This document shows, one piece after another, positions 24,054 through 35,030 of a stretch of DNA of 64,000 nucleotides. A program made the position numbers and the translations under genes. Each line of letters opens with the position of its first letter. Position 1 is the stretch's first letter. The stretch spans positions 88,129,964 to 88,193,963 of the forward strand of contig NC_072796.1 of the NCBI RefSeq assembly GCF_028583425.1, written 5' to 3'. The notes under the pieces were generated by a model. That model searched no databases and was not told the DNA's origin. It worked only from the letters and a program-made list of their open reading frames with translations. This DNA comes from Eublepharis macularius. Taxonomy: Eukaryota > Chordata > Lepidosauria > Squamata > Eublepharidae.

Positions 24054-25264
24054 AAGTTTGTATGTTATATAACATTTAAAAATACCAAAATCATTTTGCT
24101 GTTTAAAACTGCTACATGAACTCGCTTATAAACCGCAGTGTAACTCAATAAAAACCATCTTGAATACATCATTTTACTCAACTCTGTTGTATGGATTCCA
24201 AATAAAATGTGTTGTTTTTGTTTTGAAGTTTGCATGTACTTTTACTGATACGCTTTTGAAGGTGTTTGCTTCTGCATTCAGTTTTCCACTGCCTCCCTTT
24301 CCGCTGCACACATTTCTTTAAAACGTGCTTTGAAAAGGCACACATATAAACTTCAACAATAAAATCAACTTTGAGGTTATTAGGAATCCAGCCCAGGAGG
24401 TTTACTTGGTAGTACATCTGATTTATTCAGTGGGTTTTACTCCCAGGAAAGGGATTCTTAGGACTGCAGCCTTGTTCTTGATTCATTCTAATAACACTTA
24501 ACTCATGTGTCTGATGTAGTTAGGTACTGTCTTGAATATGAGTTTATTCCATATGATCCTATTTGCCTGCGTGGAGATAATCTTGAGGGTCTTTCTTCAG
24601 GCAGTCTCAACTTGAGAAATTATAACCTGCACTATAACTAGTAGGGCTTCACCTGTGGATTGTTTTGGTGTTATGAAATAGCCTCATATAAATAAATTCC
24701 TCCCTCCTAGGTTTTAGGTATTTAGTAAAGCCTCTCTTTTTTCAAAGGTCTTTGGACAAGCAAATGGAAATACTGTGGAGAGCTGGGCAAGGGAATTATA
24801 TGCTTGATTTTTTTTTGCTTGTTCCTCTGAAATCCTGATTTTTAAATTTCATAGGGCACCATCCAGTCAAACAGAACCACTTTCAAGTATTCTTGATTTC
24901 ACTCAGAGAGTTAATCACCAGATGAAATCTCTCCCATTGAAATCCATAGGACTTTAGAATACTTACCTGGATAGCTCATATATATTTTATATATTTTAAT
25001 ATATGACTTTTTCCAGATACACTGTAACTTCCTGGAACTTGAAAGGAGGGGGCAGAAGTATATCAAGCAACATATTCAAGAAGTTTATCCAGAAACATAT
25101 TACCATGCCACAATTTTCTGTGCACATTCCTTTAATTCCTTCACTTTAAATGGTTAGGAATAAGAGAACAATTGTTTTAATTGATGTACTTTAGAATTAA
25201 TCTAAACGTTCATGAAAATAAGATTCATGATACTGCTGTAAGAAAGAGGTCAAGGATGATTTGT

Positions 25265-25440
25265 CAAATTGCAAAATGCTTTGGAAGGCATGTATTCTTC
25301 TCCCCTCTTCCATTTTATCCTCACAACAACGTGAAGATCGATCAAATTGAGGGAGAATGGATGGGCCAAGATCATGCAGCAAGCTACCCTGGCTTTGATA
25401 TTTGAATCTGGGGCGCCCAGATCCTCACCCATGAATGTTA
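25265..25440 (-). mobile_element. tRNA-type SINE relic
   Basis: TATCCTCACAACAACGTGAAG, CCAAGATCATGCAGCAAGCT and TTTGAATCTGGGGCGCCCAGAT match in reverse the body and tRNA-like B-box region of reptile SINEs. It is heavily decayed. Confidence 0.45.
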
Positions 25441-25519
25441 ACTTGCTCCTTTCCTAAAACTTAGGTGATTTTCCACAACTGTTGTCAAATTACAGAGCTT
25501 TACTAATGCATTATGGTGG

Positions 25520-25712
25520 AAGGGGAGGTCAAGTCTTAGCTGACTTACGGCAACCCCTTGTAGGGTTTTCATGGCAAAAGACTAACAGAGGCAGTTTGCC
25601 ACTATCTGCCTCAGGAACCCTGGTCTTCGTTGGCGGTCTCCCATACAATCACTAACCAAGGCTGACCCTGCTTAGTTTCTGAAATCTGACAAGATCAGGT
25701 TTGCCTAGGACC
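25520..25712 (-). mobile_element. 5S rRNA-derived SINE, second copy
   Basis: On the minus strand: TCAGAAACTAAGCAGGGTCA, then GCCTTGGTTAGTGATTG and GGGAGACCGCCAACGAAG, again the 5S internal promoter. The body carries AGGGGTTGCCGTAAGTCAGC as in the copy at 21853-22075. Confidence 0.82.
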
Positions 25713-25858
25713 ACTAATGCATTATTAGACATTTTAACTTGCTAGCTCATATACTGTTTTTCTTATTATTTATATAAGTAGTAGCTTCTTTCCCATGTAC
25801 AAACCTTTTTCTAACTTGAAGCACATTTAGAGAGCTGCTGTAGCACAGTGGTTAGAAA

Positions 25859-26137
25859 GGGGATGGGGCGTGGTGCAGCTTTTTCCCAGCAGGGCTTCTG
25901 AATGGCCACTGGAGATCGGAGAGGCTGTGCAGATTAAAAGGCATGTTTTTAAACAGTGCTTCTGCCTGAAATGTTGAAGGGTTAATACTAGATTTATGCA
26001 TAACCTTTACTCCCTGACATTTTGTGGCTGGCTATGAGTCCTGTAGCAGCAGCCACTTTTTTGGGTTGTACCTACCACACTGAGTCAGAATTCCAAAGGT
26101 GCCCACAGGTTCCAAAAGGTTGAGTCCCCCTCTTCTA
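25859..26137 (-). mobile_element. Non-autonomous hAT element, CAGGGGTCC family
   Basis: In reverse it reads GGGACTCAACCTTTTGGAACCT, then GTGGGCACCTTTGGAATTCTG, TGGTAGGTACAACC and GTGGCTGCTGCTACAGG. This is the same order as the copy at 14930-15267. A tRNA-SINE-like GTAGCACAGTGGTTAG fragment lies just before it (25836-25856). Confidence 0.55.
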
Positions 26138-27605
26138 GTGAATTAATACCACCATATACATTATTCAATGTGCATATAAGAGGCTACAAGAACATGTTCC
26201 AGTGTGATGTAAGATTCTGCTAGATCTGCGTTTCTTTTCAAATTAATGAAAAAATAAAGTCTCTCCATTCCTTTGGACACTGAAAGCTAATGGAAAAGCA
26301 ACAAATGAACAAATGCCATTCATTCATTCATTGCTTAGAACTTTCCTTCCTCTTCTTCCTCTAGTTCTGATTCATGCAGTTCTTTACACTTTACACTAAG
26401 AGCCTAATGAGACTTGTTTCAGCTTGATTCTGACAGGGACCATCATGGATGGAGGGGGCTTAAGTCTCCCCCCAAAACATACATATCTTTTTCCAAGCCT
26501 GAAATGTCCTCAAGGAGCCATTGTTTGCCACATTGAGCTAAACAGGTAGTTACCTTGAGAACTATATTTCCAGGGCATACTGAGGCACAATGCCAAGTCA
26601 CAGCAGAAATAGCACTAAAGTTGCAAGTAGAAGCAAGGTAGAAAAGAGATTCTTCCACTCACCAGCTAGCTGCCTGGGGGGGGGGGATCCTCCAGTTTCA
26701 CACACACCCCAGTCTGAAAAGCCACAGAACAGTAGCAGCAGCTTGTGAGCATCAGAATTTTGATGCCTCCTTCCCCATAAAGAGACACATATGCCAATTT
26801 AATCATGAGAAGCACCACTGATCTCCATAGCAGTTATCTGTTCTATCTAGGCTGTGTAATCTCCTGGATTATTTGCAGACTTGTATACACATGCAACTTC
26901 TGTAAACAGTTTAAAACTGATAACCATGAAAAAGAAATTGCAATCAACTCCTTCACTAGTAATTAGTAGAATGTGGAGGTTGCCCAGAGTTGGAGAGACT
27001 TGAGAACACTTTGTCCATCTTCCAGACAAACAAGGTCATCCTGATTTGTGTCAGTATACAGTGTTTCCATTTCCTATTTATCATTGCACCATCTCACTAG
27101 CATTTAGAATATTTTCTGATTCTTTGTAAGATATGTTCCACATTTCCATGAGCTGTTTTGTTCTTTGCAGTTGTGCCTGCAGACTACTGGAGAGATACAA
27201 AGGCAGTCAGCAATAAAATACTGAAAGTATTTTAAGTATACTGTAAGTATGGTATAGTTTCTGCACCAGTGGATTTATGGTGGAGAAACCTAAGAGACCC
27301 ATAACTAGGGGTATATGATTCAGGTTAGGAATTCAGCAAAAAATTCCAAATATTACATGACTTGGTAAAATTTAGTATTACAAAATTTTAACTTTACCAA
27401 ATTTATTTCGGTAAAATTAAGTAAACTTCAGAAATTGTGGCAAAGAAACACTGCTTCCTATTTTTTTTAACAAGATAGGAAGAGAAGAAAAGAAAAAGGA
27501 ACTAAAGCAGAGTGCATATGCTGTTGAACAAACTCCCGATTGACTCTATGGGAAATATTGACAGAGGAGCTATAAAAAGCTTTAATAAATTAACCATAGA
27601 GGCCC

Positions 27606-28670
27606 TTATTTATTTATTTTATTTATAACCCGCCCTCCCCACCGGTGGACTCAGGGCAGCTAACAACATTCAAAAAATACATTAAAAGTCATAAAAACAT
27701 AAAATCAATAATAATTTTTTAAAAGTCATTAAAATAGTCCAGGAGCAGACTATTTAAACAAATATTGGGAGTCTGTATACGGGCATAGCAGATGGCCGAG
27801 GGCAGCCCCAGAAGAAGTGGTGGTCTTAGATGAAAGGAGGACACCCGCTGGTACTCACCCAAAGGCCCGGCGGAACATCTCTGTTTTACAGGCCCTGTGA
27901 AACTATAACAGGTCCCACAGGGCCTGGATCTCCAGTGAGAGAGCTTTCCACCAGGCCAGGGCCAGGGCAGAAAAAGCCCTGGCCCTGATTGAGGCCAGAC
28001 GGATGTCCTTTGGGCCGGGGACCACCAGGAGTTGCTTGTCTGCAGAACGCAATGCCCTGCAGGGGATGTAATGGAAGAGGTGGTCCTGCAGGTATGCAGG
28101 CCCAAGTCCGTGAAGGGCTTTAAACACCAAGGTTAACACCTTGAACCGGATCCAGAACTCCACTGGGAGCCAGCACAGCTGGCACAGCACAGGATGAATG
28201 TGCACTTGGATTGGTGTTCCTCTAAGGACGCGTGCCGCTGCATTCTGGACCAGCTGTAACTTCCGGGTCAGGCCCAAGGGCAGCCCAGCATAGAGTGAGT
28301 TACAGTAGTCTAGCCTGGAGGTGACCGTTGCATGGATTACTGTGCCAGGTCCCAGAGCAAAAGATAAGGCACCAGTTGCCTAGCCTGTCGATGAAAAAAG
28401 GCAGACCTGGCAATGGTCGTGACCTGGGCCTCCATTGAAAGTGTGGCATCCAAAGTCACACCCAGGCTCCTCACCATCAGTGAAGGTTTCAATTGTACCC
28501 CATTGAGGGCTGGGAGCCGGGTCCCCAGCTCGATCACCCCACGACCCAGACACAGAACCTCCATCCTCAGGGGATTCTGATGTAACCATACCGTCACAGC
28601 CTCAAGACCCTTGGCCAAGGAATCCAGAGCGAGATCAGACTGGCTGTCCATCAGCAGATAGAGCTAAGTG
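27606..28670 (-). mobile_element. CR1-like LINE, ORF2 C-terminal part and 3' tail
   Basis: Minus-strand frames read MDSQSDLALDSLAKGLEAVT, VLCLGRGVIELGTRLPALNG, SLGVTLDATLSMEAQV, LQLVQNAAARVLRG and LCWLPVEFWIRFKVLTLV, the known order of the region after YADD in CR1-like RTs. The 3' end at 27606 is GGCGGGTTATAAATAAA followed by TAAATAAATAAG. Frameshifts break it and the 5' end is truncated. Confidence 0.82.
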
Positions 28671-28754
28671 TGACATTAGTTGTAAAAAAGCAAAAATGGT
28701 ATGCAGAAGCCTTAACTGTTATACAAAAAGGGAAAAGAAACAAGGGCAACATAT

Positions 28755-28983
28755 ATTTACTAGATTATACAAATATATTCAGGATAACTTCAAATGGTCA
28801 ATAACTAAAGTAAAATACAAGAACAGTACAAGAAAACAGCTGTCAAACATCAAAAATAGTAAAACTTTTTTTCTAAATTATACAAATATATTTAGGAAAA
28901 CTACACATGGGTAATAATAACTAAAGCAAAATACATAATTAATACAAGCAAACAGCTGTTAAACATCAAGAAGAGTAAAACTA
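28755..28983. repeat. Two-copy tandem repeat, unit about 114 bp
   Basis: The unit around ATTATACAAATATATT-AGGA, AACTAAAG-AAAATACA and AAACAGCTGT-AAACATCAA recurs once, ending AGAGTAAAACT / ATAGTAAAACT. It adjoins the Penelope-like element and may belong to its terminal region. A second shorter tandem (about 56 bp) lies at about 29450-29560, marked by GTTTACAAAATATCT. Confidence 0.6.
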
Positions 28984-28989
28984 GGGGCA

Positions 28990-30930
28990 GCATGTCAACA
29001 ATCCCATTTCAAGGAATGTCTTCATCAAGTCTGGAGGAAGGTAAAAGTTCCAAGAGAGTAAGTAGCACAAAAGCAGAAAAGATCTAAAACACAATATACA
29101 GATGTAATAACAAGAGCATAACTTTTATCAATTGTCAATAGCACAATCTGTATAATCATGATTTACCATGCCTACTTCTAAGTCAATATAAGCTGATTAC
29201 TTCATAGAAGTTGAAAACATCTGTAACACACCATAGGAAACCAATAGGTGAACACCACTGCAATAAATTATCAAGTTTATACACATACCATACATGATTA
29301 AAGTGAATAGCCAATCACACTAACATGAGCTGTCCAGGTTTCAAAATGGTTGGCAAGGAGTTTGTATGAAACAATACACAGTAAGAGCTTAAAAGAATAA
29401 ACTCATTGGATTAATTACAGAGTAGATTGCAGGTGTGTTCACAAATGCCATGAAATTAAAGGGGCAGCAAGCCAGAAAAGTTTACAAAATATCTTATGTA
29501 TTATGGAATTAAACGGGTGACACGCCAACAGTGTTTACAAAATATCTCATATCTGAATCATAATACAAAGGACATTCCATCTATTTATGCTAGTTACACA
29601 CAATAATAATAATAATAATAGAAGATTTATATACCGCCCTTCAGGACAACTTAATGGCCATTCAGAGCAGTTTGCAAAGTGTGTTATTATTATCCTCATG
29701 ACAATCACCCTGTGAGGTGGGTGGGGCTGAGAGAGCTCTGAGACGCTGTGACTGACACAAGGTCACCCAGCTGGCTTCAAGCAGAGGAGTGGGGAATCAA
29801 ACTTGGTTCTTCAGATTAAAGTCCTGCCACTACACCAAACTGACTCTCACCTTAGATCACTTCTCATACCAAACCATAACAAATATTCTCAGCATACTGA
29901 ATTTACATACCAACTTCAAAGAAATGATGATAAGTCTAATGCCTGATTTAGTCCTAAAAGAGCAACAGTTTGAAATTTATAAATAAATTGTGCTTCTTGT
30001 TATAAAAGCCTTCTGGACACATTCATCGGATTGTACGGATGAGCTTTAAACTGATACAAAACCAAAAAACAGAAATCAGGTTAATGTTGATGATGTTCAA
30101 TAAAATGACTAACAAGAGCTGCTTCTCCCACTTTATGAAGGATATGTGACATGTGTTCCATAATTCTTAACAAGTCTAATGCTGGTCCTTACAGTAATTG
30201 GCATGCACAAATTATTAAATAAACCACATTCCTAGAAATGCAGCTGGTTTGTTGTTGCAACTTAAAGATGCAGTGTCCTCTGGGATGTTTGAACTCAGTA
30301 GTTACTAATGCTAAATGACAAATAGAACAATGTTGACATTTAACATGTCCTTGATTCAGAGGTGGATTCTTAAAAGTGCACTCTACAGGCCAAACTACTT
30401 TGATGCTTCTAGTTTTACAAAAGCCAATTAAAGGTCTAAGATCACAGCCGGGTATCACTGATAAGAGATGTCCATGTTTAAAAATAATGGACCTAATAAG
30501 CCAAATTAGTAAGCTGAAAAGCACACGAAATCTGTTGTGTGAAGCAGTTCTTTGCGTTCAGCCTTTTTGGCACGATTGTGTGGCAAATGAACAATCCTCT
30601 GTGGGTAGCCTCTATTGATAAATTGCTGAGAAAGTATGGAACTGTCATGTGCAAACTCTTGTGGAGAGGTCGAATTTCTTTTGATCCTTAGGAGTTATCC
30701 AAAAGGAATATTATTGTGGAGGTGTGGTGAACAGAATGATGTGTAGTGTAAGTAAGAATTCTTATCGGTAGGTTTTGTAAATGTTTTGATAGCCACTTTA
30801 TTTGGTTCACTCAAAAAGACTGTGGTGTCCAAAAAAATTAATATGCTTAGAGTGAAAAGTGGAAGTCTGTGAGGTGAGGGGAAAAGGCTCTTTTCTGCAC
30901 CTAAAAGTTCGGTAGAAAGCCAGCAGGAGG
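28990..30930 (-). mobile_element. Penelope-like retroelement, broken
   Basis: The minus strand shows, in order from about 30900: a PTDKNSYLHYTSF block followed by IPFG (end of the RT domain), a GYPQ block, and at 30524-30189 a Cys-rich stretch GHVKCQHCSICHLAL followed by RNVVYLIIC. The last is the linker before the GIY-YIG-type endonuclease of Neptune/Penelope-like elements. A CTTCATCAAGTCTGGAGG string near 29030 fits the 3' UTR. The element is a truncated fossil with several breaks, and a SINE is inserted at 29599-29852. Confidence 0.68.
29599..29852 (-). mobile_element. tRNA-derived SINE
   Basis: In reverse it has A-box GGTGTAGTGGCAGGACT-like and B-box GAACCAAGTTTGATTCC regions, then CACAGCGTCTCAGAGCTC, CCCACCCACCTCACAGGGTG and the tail AAGGGCGGTATATAAATC with (ATT)n. 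It is the same family as 33815-34065. Confidence 0.75.
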
Positions 30931-30975
30931 ACAGTTGATTCAGCTGGCACAACAAATACACACTGCAATTTTGCC

Positions 30976-31000
30976 CTCCACACACACACACACACACAGA
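30976..31000. repeat. (AC)n microsatellite
   Basis: An uninterrupted run of CA dinucleotides of about ten units. Confidence 0.9.
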
Positions 31001-32707
31001 AGAAAACCACCAGCCCATTTTAGCACAAATATTTGCAGATAATTGAGAAAAGAGGCCCCAGAAATTTAGTTGGCTTGCCACTGGGATGGGAAGAGTCAGA
31101 AAGAGATGTTAGGGAAAGCAGAGAACAAGACACACCGTGTGTCACAGAGGATACCTGCAGAAACATCCAAATGAAGCTAATGTTAACTAAATGTAACTTT
31201 CCTCATTGCAGAGGTGGGAGAGATGGCTGATATAAATCATGTTGTTGTAATGTTGTAAACTTAACTTTCCCCATTGCAGGGGTGGGAAGAATGGCTAATG
31301 ATGAAGGCTATTACAGAGGGAGAATTACTTTAGTTTCCCAAGAGTAGTACATCTCACAGGCAGTTTCAGCCTGAGACTAGTGGGTAGGAATGGGATCTAT
31401 CTTATGCAACTATGTTTGGTACATGTTATTGTCTTGTGCTTGTGGCTTGGTATTGCAAGGTTCTGTTCTATGGTGTTCCCCCTCTGGCTGAACTCAGTGC
31501 CTGGTTGCTGAGAATGACACTGGTTCTATTGGACTAAGTTGCAAGAGTGTCCCTTGGCTCAGATTGGTTTGGGTGGAATGGATATGATTCTTAATAAAAT
31601 TCTCTGATGTGGGCTAAGTTGCAAGAGTATCCCTTGCTTTAGTTAGGTTCTTGGGGAGGGGGGTCCATTTCCTTGTTTCAGTTTGCTTCTGGTTGCAAGA
31701 TTGTCCCTTGCTTCAGTTTGGTATGGGTGATTCTCTGGTGTGATGTTGGTCCTCATAGAGAACAATGGAGAGTGGCTGGTCAACCTGTTCAGGGGATGGT
31801 AGGTTTTGAGGTGGCATCAGTTTGGTTCTGTGAGGCTTCCCCAGGGATGAGCTTGCATCTGGGAGTGTGCCTCAGCTGTGGCATTCTTGCCTTGTGCATA
31901 TGTGTCCCTGGGAAAGAAGTCTTAAAAGTTCTCATCATTGGAAACAATGGAGAGTAGCTGGACAGCCTGCTGAGGAGGCATCTATTTGGTTCTGTTGGAC
32001 TGTCCGGTGAGGAGCTTGTATTTGAGGGTGTGCCTCTGGCCATGGCAGCCTTGGTCCATGTGTTTCTGCACAGCTCGGAGTTTTCTGCCACAATAGAAAC
32101 AAATGGAGCTGCTGGGGCACCTTTTGGGGGGGCTATAAAGTGGTTCCTTGGCTTCCAATCTCCCTAAAACTTGGGTGATCTTTAGAGGACAGTGAGGAGT
32201 AGGCACCCTGCAAATTTGGTAACGTTTGATCAAAAAATGCCCCCTCAGACCACTTTATATTCAGAATTGAGTTTCCCATAGAAAACAATTGCCGAATTTT
32301 ACCGAATTTGATCTGTTTTAGCGAAATTAACTGGAGAATGAATTTGGTATTTGGGGATACCAATTTTTTTCCCAGTTCAGATTTCTGAACTTGAATTTGC
32401 CATTTATTTTCCTGTGCACACCTCTACCCATACCTCTGGTATATAAACTTTTATCCTTTCAGTTACCACTACAGGGTGAATGGAGTAAAAAATCTATAAC
32501 TGTAGCATACACATTTGACAAAATAATCTGGCTATTAGCAAGGAACAGAATGATTCCATTAAGGACTGAATAAGACCAGCAGCCAGCAGCCCTCCAGATT
32601 CTTTGTGACTAAAGCTACATAAGTTGCTATTTGGGAAGTAGCAGCTGAAAGGTCCTTTGGGTCAAAAGTCAGGACAACCCTAGAAGTGAAGTTGTTTAAA
32701 TAATTTT

Positions 32708-33209
32708 AGGGTTCCCAGGTCCCTATCCTGTCCTGGTGGGAGGTGGGGGACCCAGGACTTACCTTCAGAGGTGTTCTCGCATGTGCGCAAAGTGCGCTGC
32801 CAGAGCAGTATGATGACATCACTTCCAGAAAGTGACATCGTCATGCTGGCCACAGATGTGATCCGGTGCTTTGCACAGAGCTAATTCCAGCCCATTTGGG
32901 GCCAAAATTGGCCCCAATGAAGCATGGGAGAATGTCCATAGCCAGTGCAATGATATCACTTCAGGAAGTGATGTTGTCATGTCCCCCAAGAGTATGTGCG
33001 ATGTGCATGTTCTTAGGGTGCCTGCATGTTCTCAGGGTGCCTGCCTTCAGGAAGTGATGTTGTCATGCCCCATAAGAGCATGTGCGTCATGAATTTTTTT
33101 AGGGTGCCCACCTGTGGTGAGCGATCTTTAGACAGCCCAAAACCTCCTAGCTGGCAAGCAGGTAAACTGCTGGGAAATATTCTGCTACCAGCAGGTACCC
33201 GGGATCCCT
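32708..33209. mobile_element. Family M1 element, long copy
   Basis: The ends AGGGTTCCCAGGTCC and GGGATCCCT match the M1 termini. It has TGACATCACTTCC at about 32814 and repeated CAGGAAGTGATGTTGTCATG blocks (about 32963 and 33050) that form an internal tandem duplication of about 90 bp with GTGCATGTTCT-AGGGTGCC. Confidence 0.6.
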
Positions 33210-33814
33210 AACTACCTTCCCCTATAAAGGTTTTCTGGAGTTGTTGCTCACTTAGGATTTGAGATGCTGTCTCTCATACTACTACATACTACTCTCATAC
33301 TACAGCAGCCCTATCTAAATGTGTATATTTGCATGTATGCAAACAATACTTTAGGAAGAGGTTCCTAATGGCAGCAGAAAGAAGGGGTGCATGTTCCTAG
33401 TCCCTTTTTAGGGCAAACAATTAATATGGCTTCACCCTCTATCGGAACAGTCCACTATTTCCTCTAGTAAATTGGAGCTGTGATCTTCCAAGAGTTGTCC
33501 TCTAGCTTTTCATTCGAGGAGTTTAGGCCGTGGGTAGGACCTTCAAATCTTATTAAAGAACTTGCAGCTGATTAGAGTATATACTCTGGCAATATTTAAG
33601 CTTACAAAGGGTGGTGTCTTAGCTCTGTTATTTCAGATGTACATTTCAGTGTCTGGAACGTAATGTAAATTTAGTGCACACCCTTATCTGTGATGATGTA
33701 ACTTGGATTTTTAGAAAGAGTGTTATATATTATGAAGTAATAATGTAGCACACATGTAGACAATCACATTTTGCTTCTCCTGTGTGAGTGATTCTCAAAC
33801 TGTAGGTTATGTCC

Positions 33815-34065
33815 CAAAAGTGTAGTGGTTAAGAGTGTGGGACTCTAATCTGGAGTGCTGGGTTTGATTCCCCACTCCTCCACTTGAAGCCAGCTGGGAG
33901 ACCTTGGCCAGGTCACGGCTCTCTGGAGCTCTCTCAGCCCCACCCACCTCACAGGGTGTTTTGTTGTGGGGATAATAATGACATACTTTGTAAACCACTC
34001 TGAGTGGGCACTAAGTTGTCCTGAAGGGCGGTATATAAATTGAATGTTATTATTATTATTATTAA
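33815..34065 (+). mobile_element. tRNA-derived SINE, well preserved
   Basis: The A box lies in GTGTAGTGGTTAAGAGTGTGG and the B box in GGGTTTGATTCCCC. The body has GAGCTCTCTCAGCCCCACCC, ACCTCACAGGGTG and CCACTCTGAGTGGGCACTAA. The 3' end is CTGAAGGGCGGTATATAAAT plus (ATT)n. The tail resembles the 3' ends of the local CR1-like LINEs, which suggests LINE-dependent mobilisation (inference). Confidence 0.82.
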
Positions 34066-34829
34066 ACCCACAGTAACAAATATTTTAAAACCCTACGTTA
34101 ATACACACAAATGTGTTTGCATGCAATGCCTTACAATGTGAACCATATTTTCATTTATTTAGTTTAGTTTTCATGGGAGCATTTGTTCTACATAATATGG
34201 GTGTTAATTTTGTGCAGGAATTAATGAGGAAGATATCTGGATATCTAGACTCTAAGGGTTTAATGAATTTTCTGCAGATAGAATTAATCACTGATCATTA
34301 TTCTAGCCATGAAATGTGTGGTATCTGCTCTTTTTGTGTTTTTCACACAGCAGTTTTCCATCGTCTCAACCTATCTGTGATCTAATTTTCTAAACAATCA
34401 AAGCCACCATCAGACTGTTGCTCAATTGCACAAAATCCAGTTATTCAGCATATGATACAATGAAGTGATGCCAAGGCTAATAAAGGTGGAGTAATTCTGA
34501 TTCGTCAGCTGTTTATGATGAATTCAGGGGAAATTCATTTTCATAAGTATATACTCAGTCCACTCTCTGGGGGTGGCAGAGGAAGATATTAAAAACTGAA
34601 GCTAGAATCAAAACCTTTACAGTACCTGCCACAGGAAAGAGGTAATGGCATGGGGATATGGGAAGGGGTTAGTAGACTTTTGTTAGGATGATAAGACTGG
34701 GCTATTAATTTTATACATGTTTCAAATGTTTATAAGAAAAGAAGAGATAGCTATAAACAGTAGAAGCTGAATATTGGGAGTATGTGTAAATATTTGTATT
34801 TGTTGCTCTAGATCATACTAATTGCAGAG

Positions 34830-35030
34830 CCTGTGTGGTGTAGTGGTTAGGATCTGGGAAACTATGGTTCAAATCCCCACTCTGCCATGGAAGTTCAGTG
34901 GGAGACTTTGGGCCAGTCACAATCACAGCCTAACCTACCTCACAAGGTTGTTGTGAGGATAAAATAGAGGAAAGGTAAATTATGGGTTCCCATTGGGGAG
35001 AAAGGGGGGTATAAATGAAGTAAATAAATA
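34830..35030 (+). mobile_element. tRNA-derived SINE, second subfamily
   Basis: The A-box region is GTGGTGTAGTGGTTAGGATC and the B box GGTTCAAATCCCC. The body has GTGGGAGACTTTGGGCCAGTC and CAAGGTTGTTGTGAGGATAAA. The tail is GGGGTATAAATGAAGTAAATAAATAA. A 3' fragment of the same subfamily lies at 42385-42490. Confidence 0.8.

Larger units (their letters stand above)
27306..32426. mobile_element. Old hAT-type element carrying nested LINE, Penelope-like and SINE insertions
   Basis: The left end TAGGGGTATATG and the reverse of the right end TAGAGGTGTGCAC match except at transition sites. The outside flanks CCCATAAC (27298-27305) and CCCATACC (32427-32434) agree at seven of eight bases, as for an 8-bp hAT duplication. 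Both subterminal regions are rich in AATTTGGTAAAATT-like strings. About 31450-32200 holds diverged internal repeats around AACAATGGAGAG-GCTGG. The nested insertions are listed separately. No transposase frame is seen. Confidence 0.5.

Noticed and set aside
33815-33890. Possible tRNA gene from good A and B boxes
   Set aside because: It continues into a SINE body and has no cloverleaf beyond the promoter boxes.
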